The notes below the pieces were generated by a model that did no database searches, was not told where the DNA came from, and worked only from the letters and a program-made list of their open reading frames with translations. Below are positions 16,548 through 25,041 of a stretch of 36,105 nt of DNA, piece after piece. This DNA comes from Candidatus Dormiibacterota bacterium (GTDB lineage: Bacteria; Chloroflexota; Dormibacteria; Aeolococcales; Bog-877). The stretch is from positions 1 through 36,105 of the forward strand of contig DAHUZI010000006.1 in the NCBI GenBank assembly GCA_027306595.1. Direction: 5' to 3'. Both the position numbers and the translations under genes were made by a program. The stretch's first letter is position 1. Each line of letters opens with the position of its first letter.

Positions 16548-17313
16548 CGAGCGGGCCAGCGGCCGAGCCCCCCATCGAGGTGGGCGGTCCCGGCTGGACG
16601 GAGCCGGGGCTTGGCGACCCTGAGCGCTGGGGTCGCGCCGGACTCCGGCTGTCGGCGAGCGCCTCCACCTCGCTCCACGGTCGTATCCGGCCGCACTCCA
16701 CTCACCCGTCCGATCGGGAGCGCGCCCTCTACACGTGGTGACCGGTGGGCCTGAGCTCGGTCCCGACGCTCGTCCCACCGCTCTCGAGGGGAGCCACGAC
16801 ACCGGTCGCCGCGGCCTGATCCGCCGCTCGAGGGCACGCACGGCGGGTGCCTTCGGGGGGACCCGTACTTCAGGATCGACCGCGTCGGCCCGGCGGTCGG
16901 GCCGGGGCCGGCGACCTCCTTGGGGCCAGGGCGGCCCGACGCTACAGCCGGCGGCAGTCAGGACCACGCACCGGGGGTGCGCCGGGCCGCGAGCGTGGCC
17001 GGGCCCTGGGGGAGGGTCACGAGCGGCGGGAGGGTGTGGGCGACGAGGGGGCCGGTCGGGTGATCCACTTGGCGGTGGCCCTGCCCGAGCCTTGGCCCGG
17101 AGCGCCGCGGGCGCTCGGGGCGTCGCGCCGGGGTCATCGCCGGCGCCGTCGCGGGTTGAGCCGCCCGCGGCGGATCGGACCGGATCAGTCATCCCCGACT
17201 TCCCTTCGAGGGGCTGAGCGAGTCACCGAGCGGCCGGGTCCGCCGCCTCGTGCAGTCCGCGCAGGGCTGGCGGGTACAATCGGCGGGCGCGATCGGCGAC
17301 CCGTTGCGCCGAC
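16548..17313. other. Long gap without a convincing gene
   Basis: About 765 bases between the Lrp-type gene and tRNA-Cys. Several frames are open on both strands, but their products are arginine/glycine/proline-rich, resemble no family I know, and lack good ribosome binding sites. The only functional signal I see is a promoter-like hexamer just before the tRNA. It may be eroded coding DNA or contain an untranslated RNA that I cannot recognise. Confidence 0.5.
17275..17280 (+). promoter_or_regulatory. -10 hexamer candidate for tRNA-Cys
   Basis: TACAAT differs from the consensus -10 by one base in otherwise GC-rich DNA, and would place transcription start about 27 bases before the tRNA. The -35 side (around 17251-17257) is a poor match. 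Position and rarity of such an A/T hexamer here are the reasons for the call. Confidence 0.45.
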
Positions 17314-17387
17314 GGCGACTTAGCCAAGTGGTAAGGCAGCGGTCTGCAAAACCGCGATCCCGGGTTCGATTCCCGGAGTCGCCTCCA
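17314..17387 (+). tRNA. tRNA-Cys (GCA)
   Basis: A complete cloverleaf. The acceptor stem GGCGACT pairs with AGTCGCC; discriminator U follows, and CCA is encoded at 17385-17387. The anticodon stem is GCGGT/ACCGC with loop CTGCAAA, giving anticodon GCA for cysteine. The T arm is CCGGGTTCGATTCCCGG. The D loop is short, and the total is 71 bases plus CCA. The region after it is accessory (decayed insertion element), but no duplicated tRNA 3' end was noticed. Confidence 0.97.
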
Positions 17388-17585
17388 TAGGCGGTCACAC
17401 ACTCAGGCACCTTGTTGCGATGGCCACTTCCGGGTGCGCATCGGATCGGACCCCCATGAGCGGCCTAGCGCTGGCGGGCGGCGGCGCCGCGGTGATCCTG
17501 GAGCCGGCCGATCTGCTCGGTGGCGAGCGCCAGCTCCTGACGGCGTCTTGCCGGTACCTGGGCGCGATCCACCGGCGAGCGACCG

Positions 17586-19130
17586 TCAGAAGTTGTGGAA
17601 AAGGCCGAGCGCAGTCCGCGGAAGGCTGGCACGAGGACGGCGTAGCCTTCCAGAGATCAGCCTGCAACTGAGGACCCGGGATCCGGGGCCGCCTGGAGGC
17701 CGCGCCGTGTCTGCACCGTATCAGATTCTGCCCCCGACCGCACCGGTCCGGGCGCCCCATGACGGGCTCGAGCAGGTCGTTCGCCAGGGGGCCCAGCGGA
17801 TCCTCCAAGCCGCCCCGGAGGCGGATGTGGACGAGTTCCTGTGACGGTCCTGGTACGAACGCCGGGCGGCGTTCCGCGGCCACCGCAACGGCCACCTGCC
17901 GGCGCGGACGGTACGGGTGGGCCTGGGGGCGGTGACGGTCCAGGTGCCCCAGCTGCGGGACGTGCCCGGGCGGTGGCACCAGACGGCTATCAGTCGGCGC
18001 TCGCGCCCCGGTACGCGCGGCGGTCGCGGACCCAGGAGCGGCCGCTGGCCCGGCTGTACCTCCAGGGGTTGGCCAGCGGCGACTTCGAGCCGGAGTTCCG
18101 GGCCCTGGTGGGCGAGACGGCGGCCCTCTCCCCGACCAGCATCGGGCGCCGCAGGGCCGAGTGGGAGGCGGAGTACGCGGCGTGGCGCCAGCGGCCCCTG
18201 CCCGAGCGGATCGCCTACCGCGTTGCGGACGGGTACTCCTCAAGGCCGGCCCGGAGCGGGACACGCTGGCGGTCCTGGTCGTCCTTGGCGTCCGCGCCGA
18301 CGGCAAGCAGGAGCTGCTGGCGATCGTGGAGGGGTACCGCGACGACACTGCCGGCGGGGCCGAGATGCTGCGGGACGTGAAGGCCCGCGGCCTCACCGCG
18401 GCGCCCCGGGTGGCTGTCGCCGACGGCGCCTTGGGGCTCTGGGCGGCGCTCGACCAGGGCTACCCGACCACGCGGCACGCCCGCTACTGGACCCGTCGAG
18501 CGCTCACCCTCTGTGCCAAGCTCCCGCAGCGGTTGCACCCTCGTGCCCGGACCGCGCTCCACGAGAGGGTCACGGCACCGACCCGCGCGGCGTGCAGGGC
18601 GCGCCGGGAAGCGTACGCGGCCGAGCTGCGCGGCCAGGGCTACCCCGAGGTTGCCACCGGGCTGGCGCGCGACTGGGACGACTTCACCACCTTCTACGAA
18701 TGCCCCCAGGAGCACGGGCGGCACTTGCGGACCAGCAAGCCCATCGAGTCGGTGTTCGCCGGCGTGCGGCTCCGAACCGACGCGACCAAGCGCCTGCGGG
18801 TGCGCGGGAACGCCCTGTACCTCACGTTCAAGCTGGTGCGGCGACTCAGCGCCAACTGGCGCATCGTCGACGGCCCGAACCAGCTCACGCTGCGGCTGCT
18901 CGGCCCCCGCTACGTCGATGGCAGACTGCTCGCCGCGCCCCCAACCCCCGAGGCGGACGCCGCCTGAGCGGTGCCGCGCGAAACCCGAGCCGCTGAGACG
19001 GCCCAGGACGCCCGGCATCGAGTACGCACGACCTGCGGGACCTGAGCAGGTGTCCCCAGAACCCTGCCCAACCACCCACCCCGTCGAGGAGCACACCCCG
19101 TCCGCTGGAAGGACATTGCACAACTCTTGA
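17586..19130 (+). mobile_element. Decayed IS256-family insertion sequence
   Basis: The transposase remnant is bracketed by imperfect inverted ends. The left end begins TCAGAAGTTGTGGAA at 17586. The right end, read inward on the other strand from 19130, begins TCAAGAGTTGTGCAA; 12 of these 15 positions agree. The resulting length of about 1.55 kb is near the usual size for IS256-family elements. No matching 8-9 bp target duplication is visible at the flanks, so the insertion is probably old or the exact ends differ by a few bases. Confidence 0.6.
17707..18967 (+). pseudogene. IS256-family (mutator-type) transposase, inactivated
   Basis: The reading of a normal IS256-type transposase can be followed through three frames. 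From GTG 17707 it reads SAPYQILPPT to DEFL, where a TGA (17842-17844) interrupts the same frame before RSWYERRAAFRGHRNGHLPA. Around 17966-17979 the frame changes, resuming as PDGYQSALAPRYARRS. At about 18232 a one-base loss shifts the frame again, and LKAGPERDTLAVLVVLG continues to the TGA at 18965. Asp in VADG, Asp in AVADGALG and Glu in KPIESVF of the DDE triad remain, but some expected family residues, such as Cys/His in the W-x-H-region, look changed. A stop and two frameshifts make it non-functional. Confidence 0.88.
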
Positions 19131-19419
19131 GAGGAGCTCCATCCTCGGCCGGGTCGAGCCCAGCGTGCACCGCATTGAGAGGGGAGGCGGCTCGCGGCGG
19201 GCGCGAGACGACGAGGGCGGGCCCTCGCGACTCGGGCGGCCCGACGAAGGCGGCGAGTCCGTCCAGCGCCGAAGTCGCGCTTGCTATCGGGCGACCCAAA
19301 CGCACCAAGACGCCAGGTGTCAGCCGCCCATGAGTCCGATGGCTCGGCGGCCGGGAGGCGTATCGCCTGCACACCGAGTGGCAGACCTTGACACTCGGCG
19401 CACGCCCGGGCACCATGTG
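19131..19419. other. Gap after the insertion element, no gene recognised
   Basis: About 290 bases between the right end of the insertion element and the start of the DUF1905-like gene. The downstream frame is open through it, but the encoded residues are low-complexity and unlike the family domain. No promoter or RNA was recognised. Confidence 0.4.
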
Positions 19420-20088
19420 ATGGCCATGACTCAGGGCCCGTGGACCATCACGTGCGACGCAACGATCTACGCGATCGACCAGCGGACGATTGTGAGGTTG
19501 CCCGAGAAGGCGAGCAAGCAGCTGCCGTCGCGTGGGCAGGTGGCCGTCCAGGGAACGTTCAACGGGCATGCGTTCCAGGCGGTTCTGGAACCGGACGGCT
19601 CCGGGGGCCACTGGATGCGGGTGGAGGGCGAGCTCCAGCGCATCGCGCTCGTCAGCGCAGGTGGCACCGTGGGGCTCCACATCGAACCCGGTAACGAATG
19701 GCCGGAGCCGACGGTGCCCCAGGATCTGAGGAGAGCACTGGCGGCCGCACCGCACACGATCCAAGAGCTCTGGGAAGACATCACGCCCATGGCCCGCTGG
19801 GAATGGGTTCGCTGGGTCAACGCAACAAGAAACCCTGACACGCGCTGGCGGCGAGTCGAGGTCACTATCTCGAAGATGGGCAGCGGGAAGCGACGACCCT
19901 GCTGTTTCGACCTGTCCGCCTGCACAGACCCCGACCTGTCGAGGAACGGCAGGCTCCTCGAGCCGTCCGCGGTCGCGGGCTCGCGCGCCGGGTTCCGTGT
20001 TTCCTCCCCGGTGAGAACGCAGGCCATCTCGAGAAGGGCGTCCAGTTCTGAGCCGTCCAGCATCACGCGGCGGACGTCCGGAGGCTGA
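19420..20088 (+). CDS. DUF1905/YdeI-type (OmdA domain) protein
   Basis: A 222-residue protein. The first part (about 5-90) matches the DUF1905 barrel: VRLPEKASKQLPSRGQVAVQ, then GTFNGHAFQAVLEPDGSGGH. Then comes the YdeI/OmdA bacteriocin-protection-type helical region: VPQDLRRALAAAPHTIQELW, then ITPMARWEWVRWVNATR, and TRWRRVEVTISKMGSGKRRP. Its cellular role is not known; OmdA-type proteins were linked to resistance to bacteriocins and osmotic stress. The last 50 residues beyond the cysteine-containing segment do not belong to the family and suggest a lost stop or frameshift. ATG 19420 or 19426 are both possible; the frame is open upstream but not family-like. It lies just downstream of the decayed insertion element. 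Confidence 0.72.
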   Translation: MAMTQGPWTITCDATIYAIDQRTIVRLPEKASKQLPSRGQVAVQGTFNGHAFQAVLEPDGSGGHWMRVEGELQRIALVSAGGTVGLHIEPGNEWPEPTVPQDLRRALAAAPHTIQELWEDITPMARWEWVRWVNATRNPDTRWRRVEVTISKMGSGKRRPCCFDLSACTDPDLSRNGRLLEPSAVAGSRAGFRVSSPVRTQAISRRASSSEPSSITRRTSGG

Positions 20089-20570
20089 TCCCCGGCGCGT
20101 CGGGGAGCTGGGCACTGCCATGGTCGATCACCGCGCAGGCCGAGTGGGGCTGAGACCCGTATGCAGACTCGGGGGTCGCGCTGAACTGGTCACCACCGCT
20201 TCGGCCGCGACTTCGTCTCCTGGGAACAGCGATCGTCGTGATCGGGCCCTCCGCGGGGCTACGCAAGGCTGGACGCGTCCACCAGCCGCGACGCCAGCCC
20301 GGACAAGGAGCTCCGCTTCCCTGCCGACCGGGGCGGCGTCGTCCCCAGTCGGGGAGGTCGACGTCCGGCTAGGTGGATCGGGACTGTCCGAGCCCAACGA
20401 CGTGAGGGCGGAAGCGCGTCGCTCCACGGGCGGCGCGCCCCTAGCCGGGGTCTCCGCAATCGCAGACAATCATGGGGTGCTCAGGAGGTCCGGCTGAGTG
20501 TGAGTGTGGCGACCAACGCCGACCGGCGCCAGGCGCTGGTCGCGAACCGGGACCGACGTGGTCTCACCGA
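20089..20570. other. Gap of about 480 bases, no gene recognised
   Basis: Overlapping open frames on both strands give arginine/alanine-rich products with no recognisable motif. The stretch lies between the accessory DUF1905 gene and the 3' end of the permease gene, and may be residue of lost genes. I found no RNA gene or clear terminator. Confidence 0.4.
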
Positions 20571-21614
20571 TCACCCGTAATGGCGCCGCAGCCACCAATA
20601 GGCGATCCCGCCCAGTGCCAGGGCAGCCGCCAGGAAGATCGCAAACTCAGCCCACTGGAAGGGCCAGAAGCGGTCAGGCGGCTGGTAGATGACCGCCGTG
20701 TGGAAGTGCGCCGCCAGCCTCTCGATGCACGTCGTGTGGATCGAGCGCATCTCCGCCGGGCTCGGGGGCGTGCCGTTGGGGAGCTGGCCATACGCGGGAC
20801 AGGTGCGAAGGAGGGACTGGGCCGTGAGCGGCTGGCCGGAGTGGCTGACCACCTGGTGGGACAAGACCCAGCTGTTCGCGATCGGGACGACAGGCGCTGA
20901 GAGCGACATGGCGCCCGTCGATGCGTTCACGCCCAGGACGCCGAAGTGACCCGTGTTCAAGAGCGAGAGCGATCTGTGGAGAGGCGGAGCGAGGTTGGGT
21001 CGAACCCAGGACTCGACTCCGAGCCGTGCCGCGAGGAACCCCAGGAGCGTTGCGCCGATGGCGGGGACCGTCCGGCGGAGCAGAAGGCCCGCCGTCACCC
21101 CGAGCGCAAAGGCGAACGCCGCATAGCCGACCGGCGCGACGCCATGGGTGCTGAAGTTCGACGGATCAAACCGATTCTGGTTTGCGGCGTTGAGAGGGCC
21201 CATCCACCAGTCGACCATCCAGGTGAGCAAAGCGCTGAGCGCGATGGCGGCCAGGCCGACCAGCCCGAGCTTCACGGCGAACCAGCGCACCTTGGTGACG
21301 CCCTGGGTCCAGGCGAGACGGAAGGTCCCCGTCTCGAGTTCACGGGCGATGAGGGGCGCGCCGAAGAAGATCCCGATGAGCGCCGGGGTGATCGTGGCGA
21401 CGAAGGGAAGGAACGCCTGCAGCGAGGTGTCCACCTGGAGCACCGGGTTCGGCGCCGTGCTGCACGCTCGTGCGGCCTTGCAGGCGCGCTGGAACGCTTC
21501 GTTCACCTGGGCGAGGTGGGGGCCGGTAACGGCGACGAGGATGGCGAGAAGGGTGAGCATGCCGAAGCCCACAGCGGCCTCGGTGCGGAACTGGCGCAGG
21601 GTGAGGCGGATCAC
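20571..21614 (-). CDS. ABC-2-type transporter permease
   Basis: A 347-residue membrane protein with about six helices. The first comes shortly after the start (AVGFGMLTLLAILVAVTG). The central ones are QAFLPFVATITPALIGIFFG with APLIARELETGTFRLAWTQG, the usual ABC-2 permease loop. A large soluble segment of about 110 residues (about 210-320) precedes the last helix. It is the membrane partner of the ATPase whose gene overlaps it by four bases (GTGA at 21611-21614), so translation is coupled. Together with the GntR-like gene, this is a YtrA-type efflux unit of three genes; the exported substrate is unknown, commonly peptide antibiotics or lipids in relatives. The GTG start follows from the overlap. 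Confidence 0.87.
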   Translation of the reverse strand: MIRLTLRQFRTEAAVGFGMLTLLAILVAVTGPHLAQVNEAFQRACKAARACSTAPNPVLQVDTSLQAFLPFVATITPALIGIFFGAPLIARELETGTFRLAWTQGVTKVRWFAVKLGLVGLAAIALSALLTWMVDWWMGPLNAANQNRFDPSNFSTHGVAPVGYAAFAFALGVTAGLLLRRTVPAIGATLLGFLAARLGVESWVRPNLAPPLHRSLSLLNTGHFGVLGVNASTGAMSLSAPVVPIANSWVLSHQVVSHSGQPLTAQSLLRTCPAYGQLPNGTPPSPAEMRSIHTTCIERLAAHFHTAVIYQPPDRFWPFQWAEFAIFLAAALALGGIAYWWLRRHYG

Positions 21615-22501
21615 CGGCGACGCTCCCGCTGCAGCCGGGGGGCCCCGTGAGCGGCGCGGGCCATGTAGGCGAGGACGAGGTCTTCGAGACCGAGTTCCTC
21701 GACCGACCACCAAGGATCGAGCACGGGGCTCTCAGTCCGCACGACGAGCGTGCTCTGCCGGTCGGTATGGCTCGCGCTGATGACCTCCTGATCGCTCGGC
21801 AGGGCGCACCGGTCCCGTCGCGCGCCGGTGAGCCGATGGTGAGTTGCGAGCAGCTCGTCGATGTCCCCCGCGACCTGGACCCGTGAATCGGCGAGCACCA
21901 CCAGGTGGTCACAGACCCGCTCGAGGTCGGCGACGAGGTGAGAGGAGAGGATGACGCTCGCGCCATGCTCGGCGACGGCCTCCATCAGGCCCTGGAGGAA
22001 CTCACGCCGGGCGAGCGGATCGAGGCTGGCGACTGGCTCGTCGAGGACGAGCAGCTCCGGACGCTTCGCCACCGCCAAGGTGAGGGCGAGCTGGGCGCGC
22101 TGGCCGCCCGAGAGGTCGGCCGCCTTCTGGCTGGGCTCAAGCCCGAGGCGGGCGATGCGCTGATCGGCGACGGTCCTGTCCCATCGCGCGTTCATCCAGG
22201 CGCCGAACCGCAGGTGGTCGGCGACCGAGAGTCCGGCATACGTCGGGGTGTCCTGCGCCACGAAGCCGACTCGAGCGAGCGGACCTGAGATCGAGCCGGG
22301 GCGGCCGCCTAGGACGGAGATCCACCCGGCTGTGGGTTTCAGGAGGCCGACCGCGAGGTGGAGCAGTGTGGTCTTGCCGGCGCCGTTCGGGCCGACGAGG
22401 CCGACGACCTTCCCCGGAGGAACGGCGAGGGTGCAATCGGACAGCGCCCAGGTGTGCCGGTAGCGCTTGCCGAGTCCGTTCGCCTCGAGGACGGCGGTCA
22501 C
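21611..22501 (-). CDS. ABC transporter ATP-binding protein
   Basis: A 296-residue ABC ATPase: Walker A GPNGAGKT (37-44), Q-loop VAQDTPTY, signature LSGGQ (130-134), Walker B LLVLDEP (150-156), and H-loop SSHLVADLE. The last 80 residues form a C-terminal extension as in YtrB/EcsA-like and CcmA-type drug and peptide exporters. It energises the permease encoded next. GTG 22501 overlaps the TGA of the regulator gene by four bases, and its own stop overlaps the permease start, so all three proteins are made from one message in a fixed order. Confidence 0.93.
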   Translation of the reverse strand: MTAVLEANGLGKRYRHTWALSDCTLAVPPGKVVGLVGPNGAGKTTLLHLAVGLLKPTAGWISVLGGRPGSISGPLARVGFVAQDTPTYAGLSVADHLRFGAWMNARWDRTVADQRIARLGLEPSQKAADLSGGQRAQLALTLAVAKRPELLVLDEPVASLDPLARREFLQGLMEAVAEHGASVILSSHLVADLERVCDHLVVLADSRVQVAGDIDELLATHHRLTGARRDRCALPSDQEVISASHTDRQSTLVVRTESPVLDPWWSVEELGLEDLVLAYMARAAHGAPRLQRERRR

Positions 22502-22890
22502 GCGACGTCCTGTGTCGCGGAGGACCGGAGCACGTCTCGAACGAGCGCCTCGATGCTCTCCTCGTCGAGCCCGGCCCGTCTGGCCCGTGCCAGCCAGCGC
22601 TTGAGCTCCTGGCGCACCGGTCCGTGCGCGGCCAGTGAGTCGTTGGTCAGGGTCTTGATGACGAAGGTCCCGATGCCCGGCCGCGCGGCCACGAGACCGA
22701 GGTGCTCCAGTTCCTTGTACGCCTTGAGCACCGTGTTGGGGTTGATCGCAAGGGTGGCCACCACCTCCTTCACCGTTGGTAGCTGGTCGCCAACTACGAG
22801 GAGACCGAGCCGCAGGGCGTGTCGCACTTGCTGGACGACCTGCTGGTAGGGCGCGACGCCCGAGCGAGTGTCCAGGCGGAACTCGATCAT
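22498..22890 (-). CDS. GntR-family regulator, YtrA subfamily
   Basis: A 130-residue regulator with the N-terminal GntR winged helix: APYQQVVQQVRHALRLGLLV, then LPTVKEVVATLAINPNTVLK and YKELEHLGLVAARPGIGTFV. It has only a short two-helix C-terminal tail, as in the YtrA subfamily, which lacks a ligand-binding FCD/UTRA domain. The ATG at 22890 has GGAGG five bases upstream; an earlier ATG at 22908 would include that ribosome binding site, so it is rejected. It probably represses its own operon with the ATPase and permease, and is released by an exported toxic compound or envelope stress. Confidence 0.92.
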   Translation of the reverse strand: MIEFRLDTRSGVAPYQQVVQQVRHALRLGLLVVGDQLPTVKEVVATLAINPNTVLKAYKELEHLGLVAARPGIGTFVIKTLTNDSLAAHGPVRQELKRWLARARRAGLDEESIEALVRDVLRSSATQDVA

Positions 22891-22892
22891 CT

Positions 22893-22906
22893 GTACCTCC
22901 AGGTAC
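22893..22906. promoter_or_regulatory. Palindrome over the regulator's ribosome binding site (candidate operator)
   Basis: GTACCTCCAGGTAC is a 14-base palindrome with two central mismatched bases. It covers the ribosome binding site of the GntR-type gene and lies close to the inferred transcription start. A regulator dimer bound here could block both transcription start and ribosome access. It is an inferred site; adjacent CCTAGGTT and CACTAGATA may add further half-sites. Confidence 0.5.
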
Positions 22907-22920
22907 ATAGGTATCTAGTG

Positions 22921-22950
22921 AACCTAGGACATGCACCCCCAGTCTGTCAA
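22921..22950 (-). promoter_or_regulatory. Promoter of the regulator-ABC transporter operon
   Basis: On the minus strand TTGACA (22950-22945) is a perfect -35 hexamer. It is followed after 18 bases by TAGGTT (22926-22921), a partial -10. The start of transcription would fall about 20-25 bases before the ATG, leaving room only for the palindrome and ribosome binding site. Confidence 0.6.
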
Positions 22951-23251
22951 GGCGGCCCGGCCGCTCGCTCAACCGTCGACCGGCGAGGGAGCCGCCATCG
23001 TGGACCAGACTCCCAGCCGCGCCGGCAGCCATGAAGGGACGGTCCGTGCCGGTTTGTCCGTGGCTGGCGGGCCCAGTCCGGAGGTGTCCTCAGCCGTCTC
23101 GCCCGGGAGCTGGCGGTCTCGACCAGGGCACAGGGTTGCCCCCTCAACCTCGGCCCCGGCGCCAAGGGGTGCTGCCCGACCCCGAAGCCAGTCACCCCCC
23201 AGTTCGCCGCAAGTGGATTGGGACTGACATCGGAACCGAGCCCATCGCACC
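22951..23251. other. Intergenic stretch upstream of the DUF4349 gene
   Basis: About 300 bases between the operon promoter and the divergent lipoprotein gene. Open frames exist, but nothing resembles a protein family. It presumably holds the promoter of the lipoprotein gene, but I could not place hexamers with confidence. Confidence 0.35.
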
Positions 23252-24292
23252 TTGCGTCCACTGGACGTGCCAATCCGTGACGGCGGGCCGCGCCCTGGCC
23301 AGGGCGCCCGAGACGGAGCCGGCGGCAGCCGGCTGACCGGCAACCGCCGGCGGCCGTCGGTTGCGCTCGCCCTCACCGCCGCCGGCTGCCTCGTCGTCGC
23401 TGGCTGCGCCGCGGCGGTGCCGCCGCGCCACGTCGCGGCCCTTCCCGCCTCGGGCGCCACGTCGTTCGCCAAGGTGCGGGGCGCGGCGCAGAGCCCGGCC
23501 GGTCGGGCGGCGACGCCAACGACCGCCACACGGGCCCTGATCCGGACCGCGAACTTGACGGTGAGGGTCGCCGAGGTCCGCGCCGCTCTGGGCCGCGCAG
23601 CCGATCTGGCCGTGGCTAATGGGGGGTACGTCCAGTCAGAAGAGCTCGGCGCGCCGGAACCCTTCGTGGTCGGTCCGGTCCCATACGCACAGGCGGGCCA
23701 CGGGACGGCGCCACGCTTCGCGTCGGCGCTCGTCACGGTCCGCGTGCCAGCTGCGACCTTCGAGCGAACGGTCTCAACCCTGGCGTCGCTGGGAGCGCTG
23801 GTCAGCGAGCTCATCAGCACCCGGGATGTCACCCAGCAGGTTGTCAACGTCGCCAGCCGGATCGAGACCGCCAGGGCGGCGGTGGCGCGGCTGCGGACCC
23901 TGTTCGCCAGGGCAAGGACCGTGGCCGGCGTTCTGGCCGTGCAGGCCGCCCTGGCCCGCGAGGAGGCGAACCTCGAGTCCTTCCAGGCTCAGGCCGCGCT
24001 GCTCGCTCGCCAGACCCAGCTCATGACGGTGACCGCGACATTCCTCGCTGCCGTCCGTCCCCTCCACCAGACCGGTTCCGGCGGGTTCCAGTCGGGGCTG
24101 ATCGCCGGCTGGAACGCCCTCACGGCCGCCGGGCGAGCGCTACTGACTGCGGTGGGGTTCGCCTTGCCCTGGATCCTTGTGCTCGGGGTCCTCGGCGCGC
24201 TGGCGTGGTGGGCCTGGCGGCGGGGCCCCGCCCGGCGCCAGCGGCGGCCGCCTGCGACGCCCACGGCGCCCGGGTCGACCTTGGCCGAGTGA
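23252..24292 (+). CDS. DUF4349 lipoprotein
   Basis: A 346-residue protein with a lipobox LVVAGC within a hydrophobic stretch (about 38-51), so probably anchored outside the membrane. The DUF4349 domain is seen in RTANLTVRVAEVRAALGRAA, ANGGYVQSEE, VTVRVPAATFERTV, and the coiled-coil-like part from RIETARAAVARLRTLF to NLESFQAQAALL. A membrane helix follows (about 300-320), then a basic cytoplasmic tail. The family's role is unknown; it often sits with envelope genes. The frame begins with TTG 23252 or GTG 23267. The family usually starts nearer the signal sequence, so the start is uncertain. Confidence 0.82.
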   Translation: MRPLDVPIRDGGPRPGQGARDGAGGSRLTGNRRRPSVALALTAAGCLVVAGCAAAVPPRHVAALPASGATSFAKVRGAAQSPAGRAATPTTATRALIRTANLTVRVAEVRAALGRAADLAVANGGYVQSEELGAPEPFVVGPVPYAQAGHGTAPRFASALVTVRVPAATFERTVSTLASLGALVSELISTRDVTQQVVNVASRIETARAAVARLRTLFARARTVAGVLAVQAALAREEANLESFQAQAALLARQTQLMTVTATFLAAVRPLHQTGSGGFQSGLIAGWNALTAAGRALLTAVGFALPWILVLGVLGALAWWAWRRGPARRQRRPPATPTAPGSTLAE

Positions 24293-24590
24293 CTCCGGCG
24301 CCTTCCGCCGGGCCGCTTCGGCCGCTGCCGGGACGCGGGGGTGCATCGGCGGCCAGCCACCTCGTCTCGGCCGCCCGCGCTGCGGGGGCGGCTGCCCGGT
24401 GGTGCGCATCCGCCCAGCGCTGGCGCCTGCGCCCAGCCGGCGCCGCGGTGTCCGGGCCGTGGAGCTCCCCACCGGTGACCCGTCGGCGGCAAAGGCGGAA
24501 CGGCGCCGGCTGGGCGAGGTGGCGGGGGCGACGGGCGAGCTGCGCAGTCGGGAGCGTGGCAAATTCGACCGCCGTCGATACGCTGGAGCC

Positions 24591-24998
24591 ATGCGCGACC
24601 GTCCCGGTCTTCGGTCGATCTGCGTTGACTGCCAGCACCCCGCCCAGCTCGCCCGATTCTGGGCCGATGCCCTGGGGTGGTCGGTGCGGCCGTACCGGCC
24701 GGGCGAGCTCGAGGCGCTGGCCCGTCGCGGGCTCACCCAAGACACCGACCCCAGCATCTGCGTCGACCCACCCGACGAGCGGCTCCCCACCCTCTGGTTC
24801 AACCAGGTGCCGGAGCCCAAGGTCGGCAAGGTGAGGATCCACCTCGACGTAAACGTCGCGGACGCTGGCGGGATCGACCGGCTCGTGGCGGCTGGCGCCC
24901 GGATCCTCCGCCGCAGTCCGGGGGGCAATCCCTGGACAATCATGGCGGACCCCGAGGGCCACGAGTTCGATGTCTTCGTGATCGGCGGGGGTCGCTGA
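24591..24998 (+). CDS. VOC-family (glyoxalase-like) protein
   Basis: A 135-residue glyoxalase/bleomycin-resistance fold protein. The N-terminal LRSICVDCQHPAQLARFWAD block and C-terminal WTIMADPEGHEFDVFV block are the hallmarks of the Glyoxalase_6-like subgroup, common in Actinomycetota. The function is usually unknown; some bind metals or small molecules. ATG 24591 is immediately at the family start. The upstream 298-base gap (24293-24590) shows no other gene. A GC-rich hairpin follows the stop. Confidence 0.88.
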   Translation: MRDRPGLRSICVDCQHPAQLARFWADALGWSVRPYRPGELEALARRGLTQDTDPSICVDPPDERLPTLWFNQVPEPKVGKVRIHLDVNVADAGGIDRLVAAGARILRRSPGGNPWTIMADPEGHEFDVFVIGGGR

Positions 24999-25016
24999 GG
25001 CCGGGGCGTCCCGGCC
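24999..25016. terminator. Hairpin between convergent genes
   Basis: GGCCGGG-gcgt-CCCGGCC forms a seven-base-pair stem with a four-base loop right after the VOC gene stop and before the 3' end of the convergent PrpD-like gene. No T-run follows, as is common in very GC-rich genomes, so it may act on both strands or only stabilise the ends. Confidence 0.5.
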
Positions 25017-25041
25017 CGTGAGCGCCCGAGGCTCGCCCGGC

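Noticed and set aside
14835-17192. A 785-residue minus-strand reading upstream of the EamA exporter
   Set aside because: Only the part from 15899 resembles a transporter; the remainder runs antisense to the Lrp-type gene and through the gap before the tRNA.
17189-17410. Minus-strand open frame giving GDSGNRTRDRGFADRC and similar residues
   Set aside because: It is the antisense of tRNA-Cys; this product is a well-known spurious translation.
17842-17844. TGA within the transposase read as selenocysteine or programmed recoding
   Set aside because: Two more frame lesions follow and residues have drifted, so simple decay is the better explanation.
17574-19139. Target-site duplication around the insertion element
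   Set aside because: The bases flanking the two ends do not match over 8-9 positions.
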